Source: Bacteroidia bacterium (GTDB taxonomy: Bacteria > Bacteroidota > Bacteroidia > B-17B0 > Aurantibacillaceae). From it: a stretch of DNA of 64,000 nucleotides. The translations under genes and the position numbers were made by a program. Each line of letters opens with the position of its first letter. The first letter of the stretch is position 1. Where the stretch lies: positions 47,224 to 111,223 of the forward strand of contig BPGX01000009.1 in assembly GCA_026003255.1 (NCBI GenBank), written 5' to 3'. Shown here in pieces: positions 35,333-46,028 of the stretch. The notes beneath the pieces were generated by a model, which saw only the letters and a program-made list of their open reading frames with translations, searched no databases and had not been told where the DNA came from.

Positions 35333-37720
35333 ATGAGAAAATTTTATTTAATTGTTGCCGCCGGTATCAGTGCAGGATTGATGTTTGCACAAACCGGTAG
35401 AAAAGCGACTTTTACAAAAGTTGCAACTGTTACTCAAAATCAAACGGTTGAACAGCCCATTAAAAGAACCTGTGGTACTATTGCGCCACCTATTGAATGG
35501 GAAGAGCAGTTTCAGAAATTAATTGAACAATATGTAAAAGATCATCCTGAATTACAAAATGGTAAGGTGGCTACTAATTATGTGATTCCTGTTGTGTTTC
35601 ATGTTATTCACGGTGGACAGGCCGTAGGTGTATATCCTAACTTAGCTCAAGGACAAATTAATTCTCAAATTCAGGTCTTGAATGCTGATTATAGTGGAAC
35701 GGGATACAATGTTGGAAACTACCCTGCTAATGCTTTTGTAAACTATGCTGCATCTTTACCTGCTGCTAACAAGGATGCGAATGGTCGTGTGAAAATTGCC
35801 AATACAGGTATACAATTTTGTTTAGCCACTAAAGATCCTAATGGAAATACTCTTGCTGAACCCGGTATTGATAGAATTAACTATACAAGTAAAGGTTGGA
35901 GCAATCCTGCTTCCTTTACGAGTGCTAGTTCATTTATGTCATACATGAATGGGACAATTAAACCTCAATCCATCTGGGATCCAACGCGTTATTTTAACGT
36001 ATGGGTTTCAGATGTATCTGGATCAGTTGGTCTTTTAGGTTATGCTACGTTTCCTGCAGGTACTGGTTTGTCTGGTTTAAGTGGGTTTGGTACTGCTACG
36101 ACTGATGGGGTCTGGATATGGGCAAAAGCATGTGGTTCTAAAATCATTTTCCCATCTGGTACTTATGCAACCCCTTATGACAAAGGTAGAACTCTTACTC
36201 ACGAAGCTGGCCACTGGCTTGGTTTAAGACATATATGGGGCGATGGTACCTGTGCAACAGATTATTGTAACGATACCCCTCCGGCACAAACATCTAATTA
36301 CAACTGTATTACTACTTATCCATACCATGCAGGAACTTGCTCTGGTAACTCACCCGATGGTGAAATGTATATGAACTTTATGGATTATACGGATGATGCC
36401 TGCATGTATATGTTTACTGTAGATCAAACTACTCGTATGCAAACAGCTATGGCTAATGGAACATATAGAAGTCAGTTGACTGCATCCAGTGCTACACTAT
36501 GTGGTTCATCATCTCCTGCAGCTAATGCTTGCTTTACCATGCCTTCTACAGGTTGTGTTAATACAGCAGTGAATGTAACAAACTGTTCTTCTGGAACTCC
36601 AACTCCTACTTATACATGGAGTGCTAATCCTTCTGGTGGAGTTACTTTTAGTCCCAATCAAAATGCTACAACACCCTCCATCACATTTGCTAACACAGGA
36701 ACTTACACTATTACCTTAACAGCCAGCAATGGTACTGTAAGTTCTATTTCAAATGTCATTAGTATCTCATCTTGTGTAACTCAAACGGTATGCAATGATA
36801 CTATCACTAATATCCGAAATACAGATACCTTAGTTACATATATTACAGGCGCACCGACAAGTACATGTCCGGGATTTGTTGCAGGTAATAACTGCTATGC
36901 TGATAAAGAAAAAGCAGAATGGTTTGCGGCTTCAACCTATAGCCATGTAAGCCCAGCTCAGTTTATTACAAAAGCCATAGTTTTATTCTATAGAAATGGT
37001 AATGTGGGTACTGGTGGAAATAACTCAACGCAAGTAAACTTAAAGATTTATACTGGAAACACAACAAGTGGTCCTAATACAACAGTGGCTACTGCTACAG
37101 CAAATTTAGGTCAAATTGCTGCTGCTACAGGTACTACCAATGTTTCTTATGTAGGTGATCCTAATATCGGTTATTCTACCCCTATTATAGTTCCATTTAC
37201 ATATAATTTTACTACTCCTGTTGGGCCATTGTCCTCTTCTACACCTGGTGGTTTCTTTGCATCAGTGGTATTACCAACCACAAGCGGAGATACGGCTGTG
37301 ATCTTTACAAATACGGATGGTTCTAACCCAACGAACACCATGTGGGATAAATGGAGTGATAATACATGGCATCCGTTTGATGATCCAAACAACTGGGGTA
37401 TTCCTTTAAATGGAGCAATCCTCCCAATCCTTACTTGCTCAACAGGAAAAGAAGATTTCAATGCTTTATCAAATAGCATCGTAATTGTTCCTAACCCATC
37501 CAATGGATTGTTTAATATCGTTGCTACCTTTAATGAAAAACAAAATCTACAATTTGAAGTGTTAAATACCTTAGGTCAAGTATTGAATAAAGGTGAATTC
37601 CAGAATGTAATGAGTAATTATCTCACCATTAATTTAAGTAACTACGAAAATGGTGTGTATTTCCTGAGAATTACAAACGGTTCTGAAAAACTTGTAAAAC
37701 GCATCGTTATTCAAAAATAA
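35333..37720 (+). CDS. Secreted M43 (pappalysin-like) zinc protease with PKD and T9SS sorting domains
   Basis: 795 aa. Signal peptide MRKFYLIVAAGISAGLMFAQ. The catalytic site LTHEAGHWLGLRHIWGDG near residue 288 is the metzincin HExxHxxGxxH. The Met-turn MNFMDYTDDACMYMFT follows, with the disulfide-type cysteines normal for M43B. A PKD-like domain follows (TYTWSANPSGGVTFS ... ITFANTGTYTITLTASNG) at about 395-480. A beta-rich domain of unknown type comes next, and a T9SS type A sorting domain (IVPNPSNGLFNIVATF ... GVYFLRITNGSEKL) ends the protein. It is exported to the cell surface or medium to digest proteins. A terminator follows at 37745. Confidence 0.93.
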   Translation: MRKFYLIVAAGISAGLMFAQTGRKATFTKVATVTQNQTVEQPIKRTCGTIAPPIEWEEQFQKLIEQYVKDHPELQNGKVATNYVIPVVFHVIHGGQAVGVYPNLAQGQINSQIQVLNADYSGTGYNVGNYPANAFVNYAASLPAANKDANGRVKIANTGIQFCLATKDPNGNTLAEPGIDRINYTSKGWSNPASFTSASSFMSYMNGTIKPQSIWDPTRYFNVWVSDVSGSVGLLGYATFPAGTGLSGLSGFGTATTDGVWIWAKACGSKIIFPSGTYATPYDKGRTLTHEAGHWLGLRHIWGDGTCATDYCNDTPPAQTSNYNCITTYPYHAGTCSGNSPDGEMYMNFMDYTDDACMYMFTVDQTTRMQTAMANGTYRSQLTASSATLCGSSSPAANACFTMPSTGCVNTAVNVTNCSSGTPTPTYTWSANPSGGVTFSPNQNATTPSITFANTGTYTITLTASNGTVSSISNVISISSCVTQTVCNDTITNIRNTDTLVTYITGAPTSTCPGFVAGNNCYADKEKAEWFAASTYSHVSPAQFITKAIVLFYRNGNVGTGGNNSTQVNLKIYTGNTTSGPNTTVATATANLGQIAAATGTTNVSYVGDPNIGYSTPIIVPFTYNFTTPVGPLSSSTPGGFFASVVLPTTSGDTAVIFTNTDGSNPTNTMWDKWSDNTWHPFDDPNNWGIPLNGAILPILTCSTGKEDFNALSNSIVIVPNPSNGLFNIVATFNEKQNLQFEVLNTLGQVLNKGEFQNVMSNYLTINLSNYENGVYFLRITNGSEKLVKRIVIQK

Positions 37721-37744
37721 TCATACCTGTTGTTTTGTAAAAAG

Positions 37745-37769
37745 CGGGGAGATTTTCTCCCCGTTTTTT
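37745..37769 (+). terminator. Rho-independent terminator after the M43 protease
   Basis: CGGGGAGA-TTT-TCTCCCCG perfect stem followed by TTTTTT. Confidence 0.9.
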
Positions 37770-37780
37770 ATTTTAAAAAG

Positions 37781-37789
37781 TTATCCACA
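37781..37789 (+). promoter_or_regulatory. Perfect DnaA-box sequence upstream of dnaE
   Basis: TTATCCACA, the canonical DnaA 9-mer, sits 54 bp before the dnaE ATG. A single box can be chance in 64 kb; its position is what makes it notable. Confidence 0.35.
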
Positions 37790-37816
37790 GGGTCGTATTT
37801 TGACGCAGATTCTACA

Positions 37817-37824
37817 TAAATTTG
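37817..37824 (+). promoter_or_regulatory. Candidate -7 element for dnaE
   Basis: TAAATTTG, 19 bp before the ATG at 37844; no -33 TTTG at standard spacing. Confidence 0.4.
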
Positions 37825-37843
37825 TTTGAAAATTTTAGACACT

Positions 37844-40800
37844 ATGTTTTTAATTTTTGATGTAGAAACAACTGGGTTTATTAAAGGCGATGCTAATGAT
37901 TTTTCTAATTTAGAAAACTTTCCAAGAGTTGTTCAGCTGGCTTATCAGTTACACGATGAAAATGGAACATTAATTGAACAATATTCAAAAATTGTTAAGC
38001 CAGATGGCTTTGAAATTCCTTATAGTGCGGCTCAAGTTCATAAAATTACGACTGAAAGAGCATTAAAAGAAGGTTTTGAGTGGAAAGAAGTATTAAATGA
38101 TTTTTTAAATGCTTTACAACAAACAAAATTTTTAGCAGGACATAATATTATTCAATACGATGTTCCTGTTATTACAGCAGAATTTATTCGGTCAGGTATT
38201 GACAAAAAAATTATTCAGGAAAAGATATTTTTGGATACTTGTATTTCTAAGGAAGTTATTGAATATTGTCAATTAAAAGGCGGTAAGGGTGGTGGATATA
38301 AACAGCCCAATTTAAGTGAATTGTATGAAAAATTGTTTGGTGAAAGATTTGAATTGGCGCACAATGCGGCTTTTGATGTTCAGGCCAATGCTCGTGCTTT
38401 TTTTGAATTATTGAAAAGAAAGATCATCGTTATCCCTGATTTGAATACAGAAAATATTGAATACGAAGCACCGGATTTAGAAGAATTATTTCACTCCGAA
38501 AAACATTATCATAAGAAAAAGAGGAGTTCGCATCAACAAGTTGTTTCAAAAGATTCATCAATAACGGCGGATTTCCATTTTGCTTACTTACACAATCACA
38601 CCATTTATTCCATTGGTAACAGTAGTACTAAAATTAAATCACTGCTAAAAAAAGCTGTTGAATATAGATCCAGTGCATTGGCTATTACGGATCTTGGTTA
38701 TATGAGTGGGGTGATTGAATTTTACAGTGCTGTAAAAGATGCTAATAAAGAAATTAAGGCCCAGAATGAAAAATTAATTGCAGAGGGAAAACAACCACAG
38801 CCAACCATAAAACCTATTATTGGATGTGAATTTTATTTGTGTGAAGATATTCACAAAGAAAATACTAAAAATCAAAATTATCAAATTCCAATTTTAGCAA
38901 AAAATGAAATAGGTTATTCTAATTTGTGTAAGTTATCTTCAATTTCATTTATAGATGGCTTTTATTATGTTCCAAGAATTGATAAAAATTATCTATTAGA
39001 AAATAAAGAAGGTTTAATTGTTTTAAGCGGTTGGATTTATGGAGAAATACCACAAATTTTATTTAGAGAAGGTGAAAAAAAAGCCGAGGAAGTACTAATA
39101 TGGTATAAAGAACATTTTGGTGAAGATTTTTATCTTGAACTAAATAATCATTATTTGGATGAAGAAAAATATTTAAATGATTTTTTAATTAAAATGTCTG
39201 AAAAGCATCAGATCAAAGTTGTGGCTGGTCAGGTAAATTATTATCTAAATAAAAATGAATACGATGTTGTAGATTCTTTAATATGCATTAGAAACGGAGA
39301 TGAAAAAGAAAAGGAGATTGGAAAAGGTGGAGGAAAAAGGTTTGGATTACCTAAATGTGATTTGCATTTTCAATCACCTGAAGAAATTCAACAGGCCTTT
39401 TCATTTTATCCATTGGCTATACAAAATGCTATTGAACTGGCCGAAAAAATTGAAGAATTTAAGGTGGAAAAAGATGTTGTATTACCGAAATTTGATATAC
39501 CAAAAGATTTTATTGATCAACATCCTGGTCTTAATGAAATTGAATTGGAAAATGCCTATTTGAGATATTTGGCGTATAAAGGCGCTGCTGAAAGATATCA
39601 ACCAATAACTGAAGAGGTAAAAGAACGAATTGAATTTGAGTTGAAAACCATTGAACAGATGGGCTTTCCTGGCTATTTTTTAATAGTGGGCGATATATTG
39701 TCAGAAGCGAGAAAGAGAGGTATCCGAATCGGTCCAGGACGAGGAAGTGCAGCGGGTTCCATTATCGCGTATTGTTTGGGAATTACCAATGTAGATCCTG
39801 TGAAATATGGTTTGCTTTTTGAAAGATTCTTAAATCCGGAACGTATTTCAATGCCCGATATTGATATAGATATTGCGGATGATAGAAGAGATGAGGTCAT
39901 TGATTATATTGTTCAAAAATATGGTAAAGACCGAGTAGCGAATATTATCACATTTGCAACTCTGGGTGGAAAGTCAGCCATTAAAGACACAGCAAGGATT
40001 TTAGGATTAGAAAAAAGTGAGTCCGACTTAGTTTCCAATGCATTCAATCAATTAGACGCTTTAGGTTTTTCGCTTCAGGAACTGGCAAATCCAGAACAAA
40101 TCAATTTTGAAAAACATGTTTCTGAAAATCAATCCGTTGAAGAGATTCAATCGTTATTCAAAAAGCATTATAATGAATTTTTGAATTCTCATCCAAAGGC
40201 GAAGCAGGTTCTTCAATATGCAGCAGGAGTAGAAGGTTGTTTCAGACACACAGGAAAGCATGCATGTGGATTAATTATTGCCCCAAAAAAATTAAGTGAA
40301 ATTTCTCCATTAGCAAAAGATACAAAGAGTGGTCAGGTGATTACACAATTTGATGTGGATGTGGCCGAAAAAGCAGGACTTTTGAAAATGGATTTTTTAG
40401 GGCTTACTACGTTACGAATTATCACGGATACAATTAAATATGTCAAGGAAAATAAAGGAATAGAAATTGATATAGATCGTGTTCCTCTTGATGATTCTAA
40501 AACGTATGATATTTTCAGAAACGGCGAAACAGACGAGATATTCCAGTTTGAAAGTCCGGGAATGAAAAAGTATTTGCAACAATTGAAGCCGGATAACATT
40601 AATGATTTGATTGCAATGAATGCTCTGTATCGACCTGGACCAATGAAGTATATTGATAGTTTCATTAAGAGAAAACATGGCATTGAAAAGATTGAGTATG
40701 TGTTTCCCGAAATGGAGGAGATTTTGAAAGAGACGTATGGCATTACGGTTTATCAGGAGCAGGTGATGTTATTAAGTCAAAAATTAGCAGGATTTAGTAA

Positions 40801-42241
40801 AGGACAAGCGGATGAATTGAGAAAAGCCATGGGTAAGAAAAAATTAGATGTATTGATGAAACTGGAAGAAAAGTTTTTAGAAGGTTGTAAAAAAAATGGA
40901 TTTGATTTAGATAAAGTCAAGAAAATCTGGGAAGATTGGAAGGATTTTGCCAGTTATGCATTTAATAAATCGCACTCTGTGTGTTATGCTATTTTAGCAT
41001 ATCAAACGGCTTATTTGAAAGCGCATTTTCCAAGTGAATTTATGTGTGCTGTGCTAAATACAAAAGAAAATGTAGAAAAAATGTCGTCCACATTGAGTGA
41101 ATGTCGTAGAATGGGCATTAAAGTGTTACCGCCTGATATCAATGAAAGTATTGAAAAATTTAATGTTCTCAAAAATGGTGATATTCGTTTTGGTTTGTCA
41201 TTCATCAAAAATGTTGGTGAGCATTTTGCTGTAGAGTTGATTAGCAGCCGGAAAGAACATGGCAGAGTAAATAATATCTTTGAATTAGCAGAATTTTTGT
41301 CATCCAAAGCACTGAATAAAAAGAATATTGAAAATCTGGCAATGGCTGGAGCATTTGATTCCCTTGGCATTACACGGTCTACCTTTTTTACTCCTCAACA
41401 AGATGGTTCCATGCTCACAGAAAAATTGGTAAAATTTGCAGATAATCAAAAAAAGAGACAAAGTTTAGGAAATTCACTTTTTGAATTGTCGGGAGGTTCA
41501 GATAGTGCAATTAATCAATTCCCTGAAATTCAAATCATGCCAGAGTGGGACTTGAAAACGAAGTTGATAAAAGAAAAATCCGTGATTGGCTTATATATTT
41601 CAGCAACTCCATTAGATGAATATCAGCATATTTTGAAACATTTGAGTGGTATTGTAAGTATTAAAGATTTGAAGGATATGTTGGAAGAAAATCCCGAAGA
41701 ACTTAAAGATAAAATTGTAACATTTATTGGCTGGGCGGATGTTATAGAAGCAAGAACAACTCGTACAGGAAAAGCATATTATTCAGTGTTATTTGAGGAT
41801 GGTTCTGGAAACATTCGGTTGTTCATCAACGATGATATAGCAGAAAAATCAAAATTAAAATATTATATCAACGACTTGCGATGCTATATGGTGAAAGGAA
41901 AAATAGAGTTAAGACCAGTCATGAACGAATCAGAAGATAAAAAATGGGATATAAGTATTCGGGTGAGCGAGTGTGTAGAAATAGAAGAACTGTTAACCCA
42001 AAGAGCAGAATTAAAATTGTTATTGAATGTAAAAAGTATTTCGCTTGATTTGATTAAAGATTTTGAGAATGCTTTTAAAGTAAATGGTGGTTTGTCAATT
42101 CCAGTATCTTTAGTGATAACGGATGATGAGAAGAAAAACTATGTGAGCAATCAAACAGCATTGAAAATGAGGATTGATAAAGAATACTTTAAACAATTAG
42201 AAAAATATCCCTTAGAATATAAATTGGTTTTGAAGGATTAG
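37844..42241 (+). CDS. dnaE: DNA polymerase III alpha subunit with N-terminal proofreading exonuclease
   Basis: Replicative polymerase of 1465 aa; ATG 37844 is preferred to the TTG at 37826. Residues 1-210 are a DEDD exonuclease: FDVETTGF (Exo I), AGHNIIQYDVPVI (Exo II) and AHNAAFDVQAN (Exo III). The PHP domain follows (YLHNHTIYSIGNSSTKI, then IIGCEFYL), but its second motif reads AITDLGYM where TDH is usual, so a metal-binding His is lost. The palm has GPGRGSAAGSIIAYCLG and catalytic PDIDIDI. A tandem helix-hairpin-helix region (GIKVLPPDINES) and an OB fold (TFIGWADVIEARTTRTGK) are at the C-terminal end. The exonuclease fusion is known in Bacteroidota and makes a separate epsilon unnecessary. 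Confidence 0.95.
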   Translation: MFLIFDVETTGFIKGDANDFSNLENFPRVVQLAYQLHDENGTLIEQYSKIVKPDGFEIPYSAAQVHKITTERALKEGFEWKEVLNDFLNALQQTKFLAGHNIIQYDVPVITAEFIRSGIDKKIIQEKIFLDTCISKEVIEYCQLKGGKGGGYKQPNLSELYEKLFGERFELAHNAAFDVQANARAFFELLKRKIIVIPDLNTENIEYEAPDLEELFHSEKHYHKKKRSSHQQVVSKDSSITADFHFAYLHNHTIYSIGNSSTKIKSLLKKAVEYRSSALAITDLGYMSGVIEFYSAVKDANKEIKAQNEKLIAEGKQPQPTIKPIIGCEFYLCEDIHKENTKNQNYQIPILAKNEIGYSNLCKLSSISFIDGFYYVPRIDKNYLLENKEGLIVLSGWIYGEIPQILFREGEKKAEEVLIWYKEHFGEDFYLELNNHYLDEEKYLNDFLIKMSEKHQIKVVAGQVNYYLNKNEYDVVDSLICIRNGDEKEKEIGKGGGKRFGLPKCDLHFQSPEEIQQAFSFYPLAIQNAIELAEKIEEFKVEKDVVLPKFDIPKDFIDQHPGLNEIELENAYLRYLAYKGAAERYQPITEEVKERIEFELKTIEQMGFPGYFLIVGDILSEARKRGIRIGPGRGSAAGSIIAYCLGITNVDPVKYGLLFERFLNPERISMPDIDIDIADDRRDEVIDYIVQKYGKDRVANIITFATLGGKSAIKDTARILGLEKSESDLVSNAFNQLDALGFSLQELANPEQINFEKHVSENQSVEEIQSLFKKHYNEFLNSHPKAKQVLQYAAGVEGCFRHTGKHACGLIIAPKKLSEISPLAKDTKSGQVITQFDVDVAEKAGLLKMDFLGLTTLRIITDTIKYVKENKGIEIDIDRVPLDDSKTYDIFRNGETDEIFQFESPGMKKYLQQLKPDNINDLIAMNALYRPGPMKYIDSFIKRKHGIEKIEYVFPEMEEILKETYGITVYQEQVMLLSQKLAGFSKGQADELRKAMGKKKLDVLMKLEEKFLEGCKKNGFDLDKVKKIWEDWKDFASYAFNKSHSVCYAILAYQTAYLKAHFPSEFMCAVLNTKENVEKMSSTLSECRRMGIKVLPPDINESIEKFNVLKNGDIRFGLSFIKNVGEHFAVELISSRKEHGRVNNIFELAEFLSSKALNKKNIENLAMAGAFDSLGITRSTFFTPQQDGSMLTEKLVKFADNQKKRQSLGNSLFELSGGSDSAINQFPEIQIMPEWDLKTKLIKEKSVIGLYISATPLDEYQHILKHLSGIVSIKDLKDMLEENPEELKDKIVTFIGWADVIEARTTRTGKAYYSVLFEDGSGNIRLFINDDIAEKSKLKYYINDLRCYMVKGKIELRPVMNESEDKKWDISIRVSECVEIEELLTQRAELKLLLNVKSISLDLIKDFENAFKVNGGLSIPVSLVITDDEKKNYVSNQTALKMRIDKEYFKQLEKYPLEYKLVLKD

Positions 42242-42341
42242 AAATTTTTTTTGGCATAGAATGAGATGAATCAATTTTATTCGTGAAAAATATAGAGTTT
42301 GTGTAATTTAAAGTTTTTTTAATATTAAACACGATAAAATA

Positions 42342-43445
42342 TTATATCCATTTTTTTCTTTTGAAGTAAAATAATAACCAGGAAATAATTAGAAGCATTA
42401 CAACAATGATGATATAATATCCATAAGGATGTTTGAGCTCAGGCATGTATTCAAAGTTCATTCCATAAATACCAGCAATGAAAGTAACAGGAATAAATAG
42501 AGTAGAAATGATGGTGAGGAATTTCATGATTTCGTTCATTTTGTTGGCATTCAGCGATAAATAAAAGTCAATTAATCCGGATATTAAATCTCTTTGTGTT
42601 TCAATACTGTCAATGATTCTAACGATATGGTCATATACATCTCGCATGTAAAATTTAGTGTTTTCCGAAATCATCTCGTTGTCATTATGTAAAATGCTAT
42701 TGATCATATCCCGCATTGGCCATACGACTTTTCTTATTTGAATAATTTCTTTTTTTAGACGATATATTTTATAGAGATTTTTAGAAGATAAACTGATTTC
42801 CTTGTTTTTGATAATTTCTGTTTCCAATGCTTCTGTTCGGTCGCTTAATTTTTCTATACACAAAAAATAATAATCCACTACTGCATCTAAAAGGGCGTAT
42901 AGCAGGTAGTCGGCTTTAGATCGTCGAAGTTTACTTTTATTATTTTGAAGCCGTTTTCTTACATGGTCAAAAGGGTCAATGGATATTTTTTCCTGAAAGG
43001 AAATAAGTGTATTATTTTGATTTAAAACAAGAGACAATTGTTCAGAATACAAATTAGGATTAATGGTGGATTCATTGTTTGTTTCTTTAGCATAAAAAGC
43101 ACGAAAGATACAGAGTAGATAATCGTTGAATTCTTCAAACTTTGGTCTTTGTTCTACATGCACAATGTCTTCTAATGTCAAATTATGGATGTTATAGGTT
43201 TCTCCAATTTTTTCAATTAAAGGTATATGGTTAATTCCATCAACATTTATCCATTTTATATAAGTATCATTGTATGATTGAAGATATTGAGTAAGTTCAG
43301 ACCAGTCGTAAAATTCTTTTGTTTCTATAAAATCTTCTTTGTATACATAAGTTGTAAGTTTAATTCTGTCTTTATGAACACTACCGGTATATTTGATGGT
43401 GCCTGGTGCTAATCCTATTTTTTGAGAAGAAATTTCTGCCACCAT
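42342..43445 (-). CDS. corA: CorA family magnesium/cobalt transporter
   Basis: Mg2+ channel, 367 aa. A long cytoplasmic funnel domain ([42 protein letters not shown]) is followed by two C-terminal membrane helices. The selectivity motif GMN lies in [17 protein letters not shown], and the protein ends in a basic tail (YFKRKKWI). Convergent with dnaE (100-bp gap, nothing seen) and divergent from recA; its 5' end and recA are 78 bp apart. Confidence 0.95.
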   Translation of the reverse strand: MVAEISSQKIGLAPGTIKYTGSVHKDRIKLTTYVYKEDFIETKEFYDWSELTQYLQSYNDTYIKWINVDGINHIPLIEKIGETYNIHNLTLEDIVHVEQRPKFEEFNDYLLCIFRAFYAKETNNESTINPNLYSEQLSLVLNQNNTLISFQEKISIDPFDHVRKRLQNNKSKLRRSKADYLLYALLDAVVDYYFLCIEKLSDRTEALETEIIKNKEISLSSKNLYKIYRLKKEIIQIRKVVWPMRDMINSILHNDNEMISENTKFYMRDVYDHIVRIIDSIETQRDLISGLIDFYLSLNANKMNEIMKFLTIISTLFIPVTFIAGIYGMNFEYMPELKHPYGYYIIIVVMLLIISWLLFYFKRKKWI

Positions 43446-43523
43446 ATTTTTGTTGAAAACTTTTTAAGTTTTGTTTTGAAAACCAACAATAATTGCCATA
43501 AATTTACAGGAAAATTTAAATAT

Positions 43524-44576
43524 ATGGCAAAGAAAAATGAAGAATTAGAGGTTAAAGACAATAATAAAAAAGCGCCTAATCCAGAGAAGTTAAAGGCCTT
43601 AGCATCGACCATTGAAATGCTTGAAAAAACGTATGGCAAGGGAACCATTATGAAATTAGGTGATAATGTAGTAGAATCTTTGGAAGCTATTCCTACTGGT
43701 TCTATCGGATTAGATATTGCCCTTGGAGTAGGTGGTTTCCCGAGAGGAAGAATAGTGGAAATTTTTGGACCAGAATCTTCGGGTAAAACAACTTTAGCGA
43801 TACATGCCATCGCCAATGTTCAAAAAAATGGTGGAATTGCAGCTATTATTGATGCCGAACATGCATTTGATAGAACCTATGCCGAAAAGTTAGGAGTAGA
43901 TACAGAAAGTTTGTTAATTTCTCAACCAGATAATGGCGAACAAGCCCTTGAAATTGCGGATAATCTTATTCGTTCGGGAGCCATTGATATTCTTGTAATT
44001 GACTCAGTGGCAGCACTGACGCCAAAAGCAGAAATTGAAGGAGAAATGGGAGATAGTAAAATGGGCTTACAAGCACGATTGATGAGTCAGGCCTTGCGTA
44101 AAATGACGGCTACCATTAATAAAACGGGTTGTTGTTGTATATTTATTAATCAATTAAGAGAGAAAATTGGGGTAATGTTTGGAAATCCTGAAACTACAAC
44201 GGGTGGAAATGCGTTGAAGTTTTATGCCTCTGTTCGTTTGGATATTCGCCGTATTGCACAGATTAAAGAAGGTGAAAATGTAATAGGAAACAGAGTAAGA
44301 GTAAAAGTAGTTAAAAATAAAGTAGCGCCACCTTTCAGACAGGCAGAGTTTGATATTATATTTGGTGAAGGAATCAGTAAAATTGGAGAAATAATTGATA
44401 TTGGTGTAGAAAAAGGAATTATCAAAAAAAGCGGTTCGTGGTTTTCTTACAATGATACTAAATTAGGGCAAGGTAGAGATGCACTTAAACAGTTATTAAA
44501 GGATAATCCGGAACTATTAGTAGAACTTGAAGAAAAGGTACGCGCTGTACTAAAAGAATCACCATCTGTATTTTAG
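43524..44576 (+). CDS. recA: RecA recombinase
   Basis: Start moved from 43422 to ATG 43524 ([14 protein letters not shown]), because the 34 extra residues overlap the divergent corA. 350 aa, standard for RecA. Walker [10 protein letters not shown], Walker [24 protein letters not shown], and the L2 loop/allosteric region [26 protein letters not shown] are all present. It forms filaments on single-stranded DNA for recombinational repair and LexA/SOS activation. No SOS box was recognised in the short intergenic region; a TAAATTTA near-match lies about 22 bp upstream. Confidence 0.98.
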   Translation: MAKKNEELEVKDNNKKAPNPEKLKALASTIEMLEKTYGKGTIMKLGDNVVESLEAIPTGSIGLDIALGVGGFPRGRIVEIFGPESSGKTTLAIHAIANVQKNGGIAAIIDAEHAFDRTYAEKLGVDTESLLISQPDNGEQALEIADNLIRSGAIDILVIDSVAALTPKAEIEGEMGDSKMGLQARLMSQALRKMTATINKTGCCCIFINQLREKIGVMFGNPETTTGGNALKFYASVRLDIRRIAQIKEGENVIGNRVRVKVVKNKVAPPFRQAEFDIIFGEGISKIGEIIDIGVEKGIIKKSGSWFSYNDTKLGQGRDALKQLLKDNPELLVELEEKVRAVLKESPSVF

Positions 44577-44595
44577 TTTTTTATAGATACTCATT

Positions 44596-45321
44596 ATGTT
44601 TCCGATAGCAGACACTATCCCGTCTTCTCGGGTACCGTTGATGAATTATTTTTTAATTTTATTGAATACGATTATTTTCTTTTTTGAAATTATTCTGCCG
44701 GATGATGCGTTAGAACTTTTCTTTTTTCATTTTGGACTTGTTCCGGCCAGGTATACCAATTTTGAATTTGCTATTGAAACAGGTTTAAATCCTAATAATT
44801 ATTTTCCATTTTTTACAAACATGTTTCTTCATAGTGGTTGGGCACACATTATTGGTAATATGTGGACATTGTACATTTTTGGTGATAACGTAGAAGATAA
44901 GATGGGACCCTGGAAATATTTGTTGTTTTATATCTTGTGTGGATTGTCGGCTTCGCTTACACATTATTACATAAATCCTGATTCAACAATACCGGCAGTT
45001 GGAGCATCAGGTGCAATATCTGGGGTAATGGGAGCATATATGTTGTTATTCCCTCGTTCCAGAATAATCTTTTTATTTGTTTTATTTTTCTTTATTGATT
45101 TCATTCAGATTCCTGCATTCATTTATTTGTTGTTCTGGTTTTTAGGTCAATTAATGAGTGGAACGGTAAGCTTGTTCGTTCTTCCGCAAAATGTTGGAGG
45201 CATCGCCTTCTGGGCACATATTGGTGGCTTTGTTGGAGGTATATTGATTTATAAGTTTTTTATTCAATCAAAAAGAAAACGAAATTGGGAAGAAGTGGAG
45301 TATGAAATAATAGATGATTAA
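44596..45321 (+). CDS. Rhomboid-family intramembrane serine protease
   Basis: 241 aa with six or seven membrane helices. The catalytic Ser is in VGASGAISGVMGAYM, the second catalytic residue His in FWAHIGGFVGG, and the conserved HSGWAHIIGNMWTLYIFGDNVED loop precedes them, as in the rhomboid family. It cleaves membrane helices of client proteins. Nineteen bp after recA and on the same strand, so possibly co-transcribed. A bidirectional terminator follows. Confidence 0.93.
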   Translation: MFPIADTIPSSRVPLMNYFLILLNTIIFFFEIILPDDALELFFFHFGLVPARYTNFEFAIETGLNPNNYFPFFTNMFLHSGWAHIIGNMWTLYIFGDNVEDKMGPWKYLLFYILCGLSASLTHYYINPDSTIPAVGASGAISGVMGAYMLLFPRSRIIFLFVLFFFIDFIQIPAFIYLLFWFLGQLMSGTVSLFVLPQNVGGIAFWAHIGGFVGGILIYKFFIQSKRKRNWEEVEYEIIDD

Positions 45322-45332
45322 GTATAAAATAA

Positions 45333-45360
45333 AAAAGGTTTCCGATTAGGAAACCTTTTT
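45333..45360. terminator. Bidirectional terminator between the rhomboid gene and rplT
   Basis: AAAAGGTTTCC-GATTA-GGAAACCTTTTT, symmetrical with A- and T-runs, between convergent genes. Confidence 0.88.
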
Positions 45361-45394
45361 TATTTTAATACAAATGTTACTTAATAGCAACAAA

Positions 45395-45739
45395 CTATTT
45401 TACTTTTTCTACAATCTTTTTAAATGCTTCAGGATGATTCATTGCTAAATCCGCTAAAACCTTACGATTTAAATCAATATTATTTTTCTTTAATTTGTTA
45501 ATAAATTGACTGTAAGATAAACCATATTGTCTTACAGCAGCATTGATTCTTTGTATCCAGAGCCCACGAATTTCACGTTTTTTCAGCTTACGGTGTTTGT
45601 AAGCATAGGTTAATCCTTTTTCAAAGGTATTTTTTGCAATGGTCCAGACATTTTTTCTGGCGCCCCAATAGCCCTTTGTTTGTTTTAGAATTTTTTTTCT
45701 TCTTGCTTTACTTGCTACATGATTTACTGATCTTGCCAT
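45395..45739 (-). CDS. rplT: 50S ribosomal protein L20
   Basis: 114 aa, standard length. [28 protein letters not shown] and [20 protein letters not shown] are unmistakable L20 segments. Early assembly protein of the large subunit, binding 23S rRNA; it is autoregulated via its leader in other bacteria. It follows rpmI after 74 bp containing a strong hairpin. Confidence 0.98.
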   Translation of the reverse strand: MARSVNHVASKARRKKILKQTKGYWGARKNVWTIAKNTFEKGLTYAYKHRKLKKREIRGLWIQRINAAVRQYGLSYSQFINKLKKNNIDLNRKVLADLAMNHPEAFKKIVEKVK

Positions 45740-45771
45740 AAATTTAGAATTTGTGAGTGGCAGCGGCTTTT

Positions 45772-45795
45772 AGTGAGCACTTTGTGCTGAACACT
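45772..45795 (-). promoter_or_regulatory. Hairpin in the rpmI-rplT spacer
   Basis: AGTG-AGCAC-TTT-GTGCT-GAA-CACT: a 9-bp stem with a 3-nt bulge between the two ribosomal genes. It could take part in L20 autoregulation; that is speculation. Confidence 0.35.
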
Positions 45796-45813
45796 CAGGT
45801 TAGTGATATATGA

Positions 45814-46008
45814 TTATTTACAGAGTAAATATCTTACATTGTTTAAATCAGCATGATTGACTTCAGTCATTCTAACCAAACGACGTTTTCTGTCTTTTTC
45901 TTTTTTAGTTAAAATATGATTTTTATAGGCCTTTTTTCTCATAATTTTTCCAGTTGCCGTGATTTTGAATCTTTTCTTCGCGCTGGAATTTGTTTTCATC
46001 TTTGGCAT
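45814..46008 (-). CDS. rpmI: 50S ribosomal protein L35
   Basis: Start moved to ATG 46008 ([17 protein letters not shown]), giving the standard 64 aa; the track start 46059 runs through the promoter. The basic L35 signature is intact ([23 protein letters not shown]). Transcribed with rplT. The usual infC (IF3) gene does not precede it; an adhesin gene does. Confidence 0.97.
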   Translation of the reverse strand: MPKMKTNSSAKKRFKITATGKIMRKKAYKNHILTKKEKDRKRRLVRMTEVNHADLNNVRYLLCK

Positions 46009-46028
46009 AAAAATAATTTTAAGGGTCG

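Noticed and set aside
42242-42341. Terminator between dnaE and corA
   Set aside because: Only T-runs without a stable stem were found in the 100-bp convergent gap.
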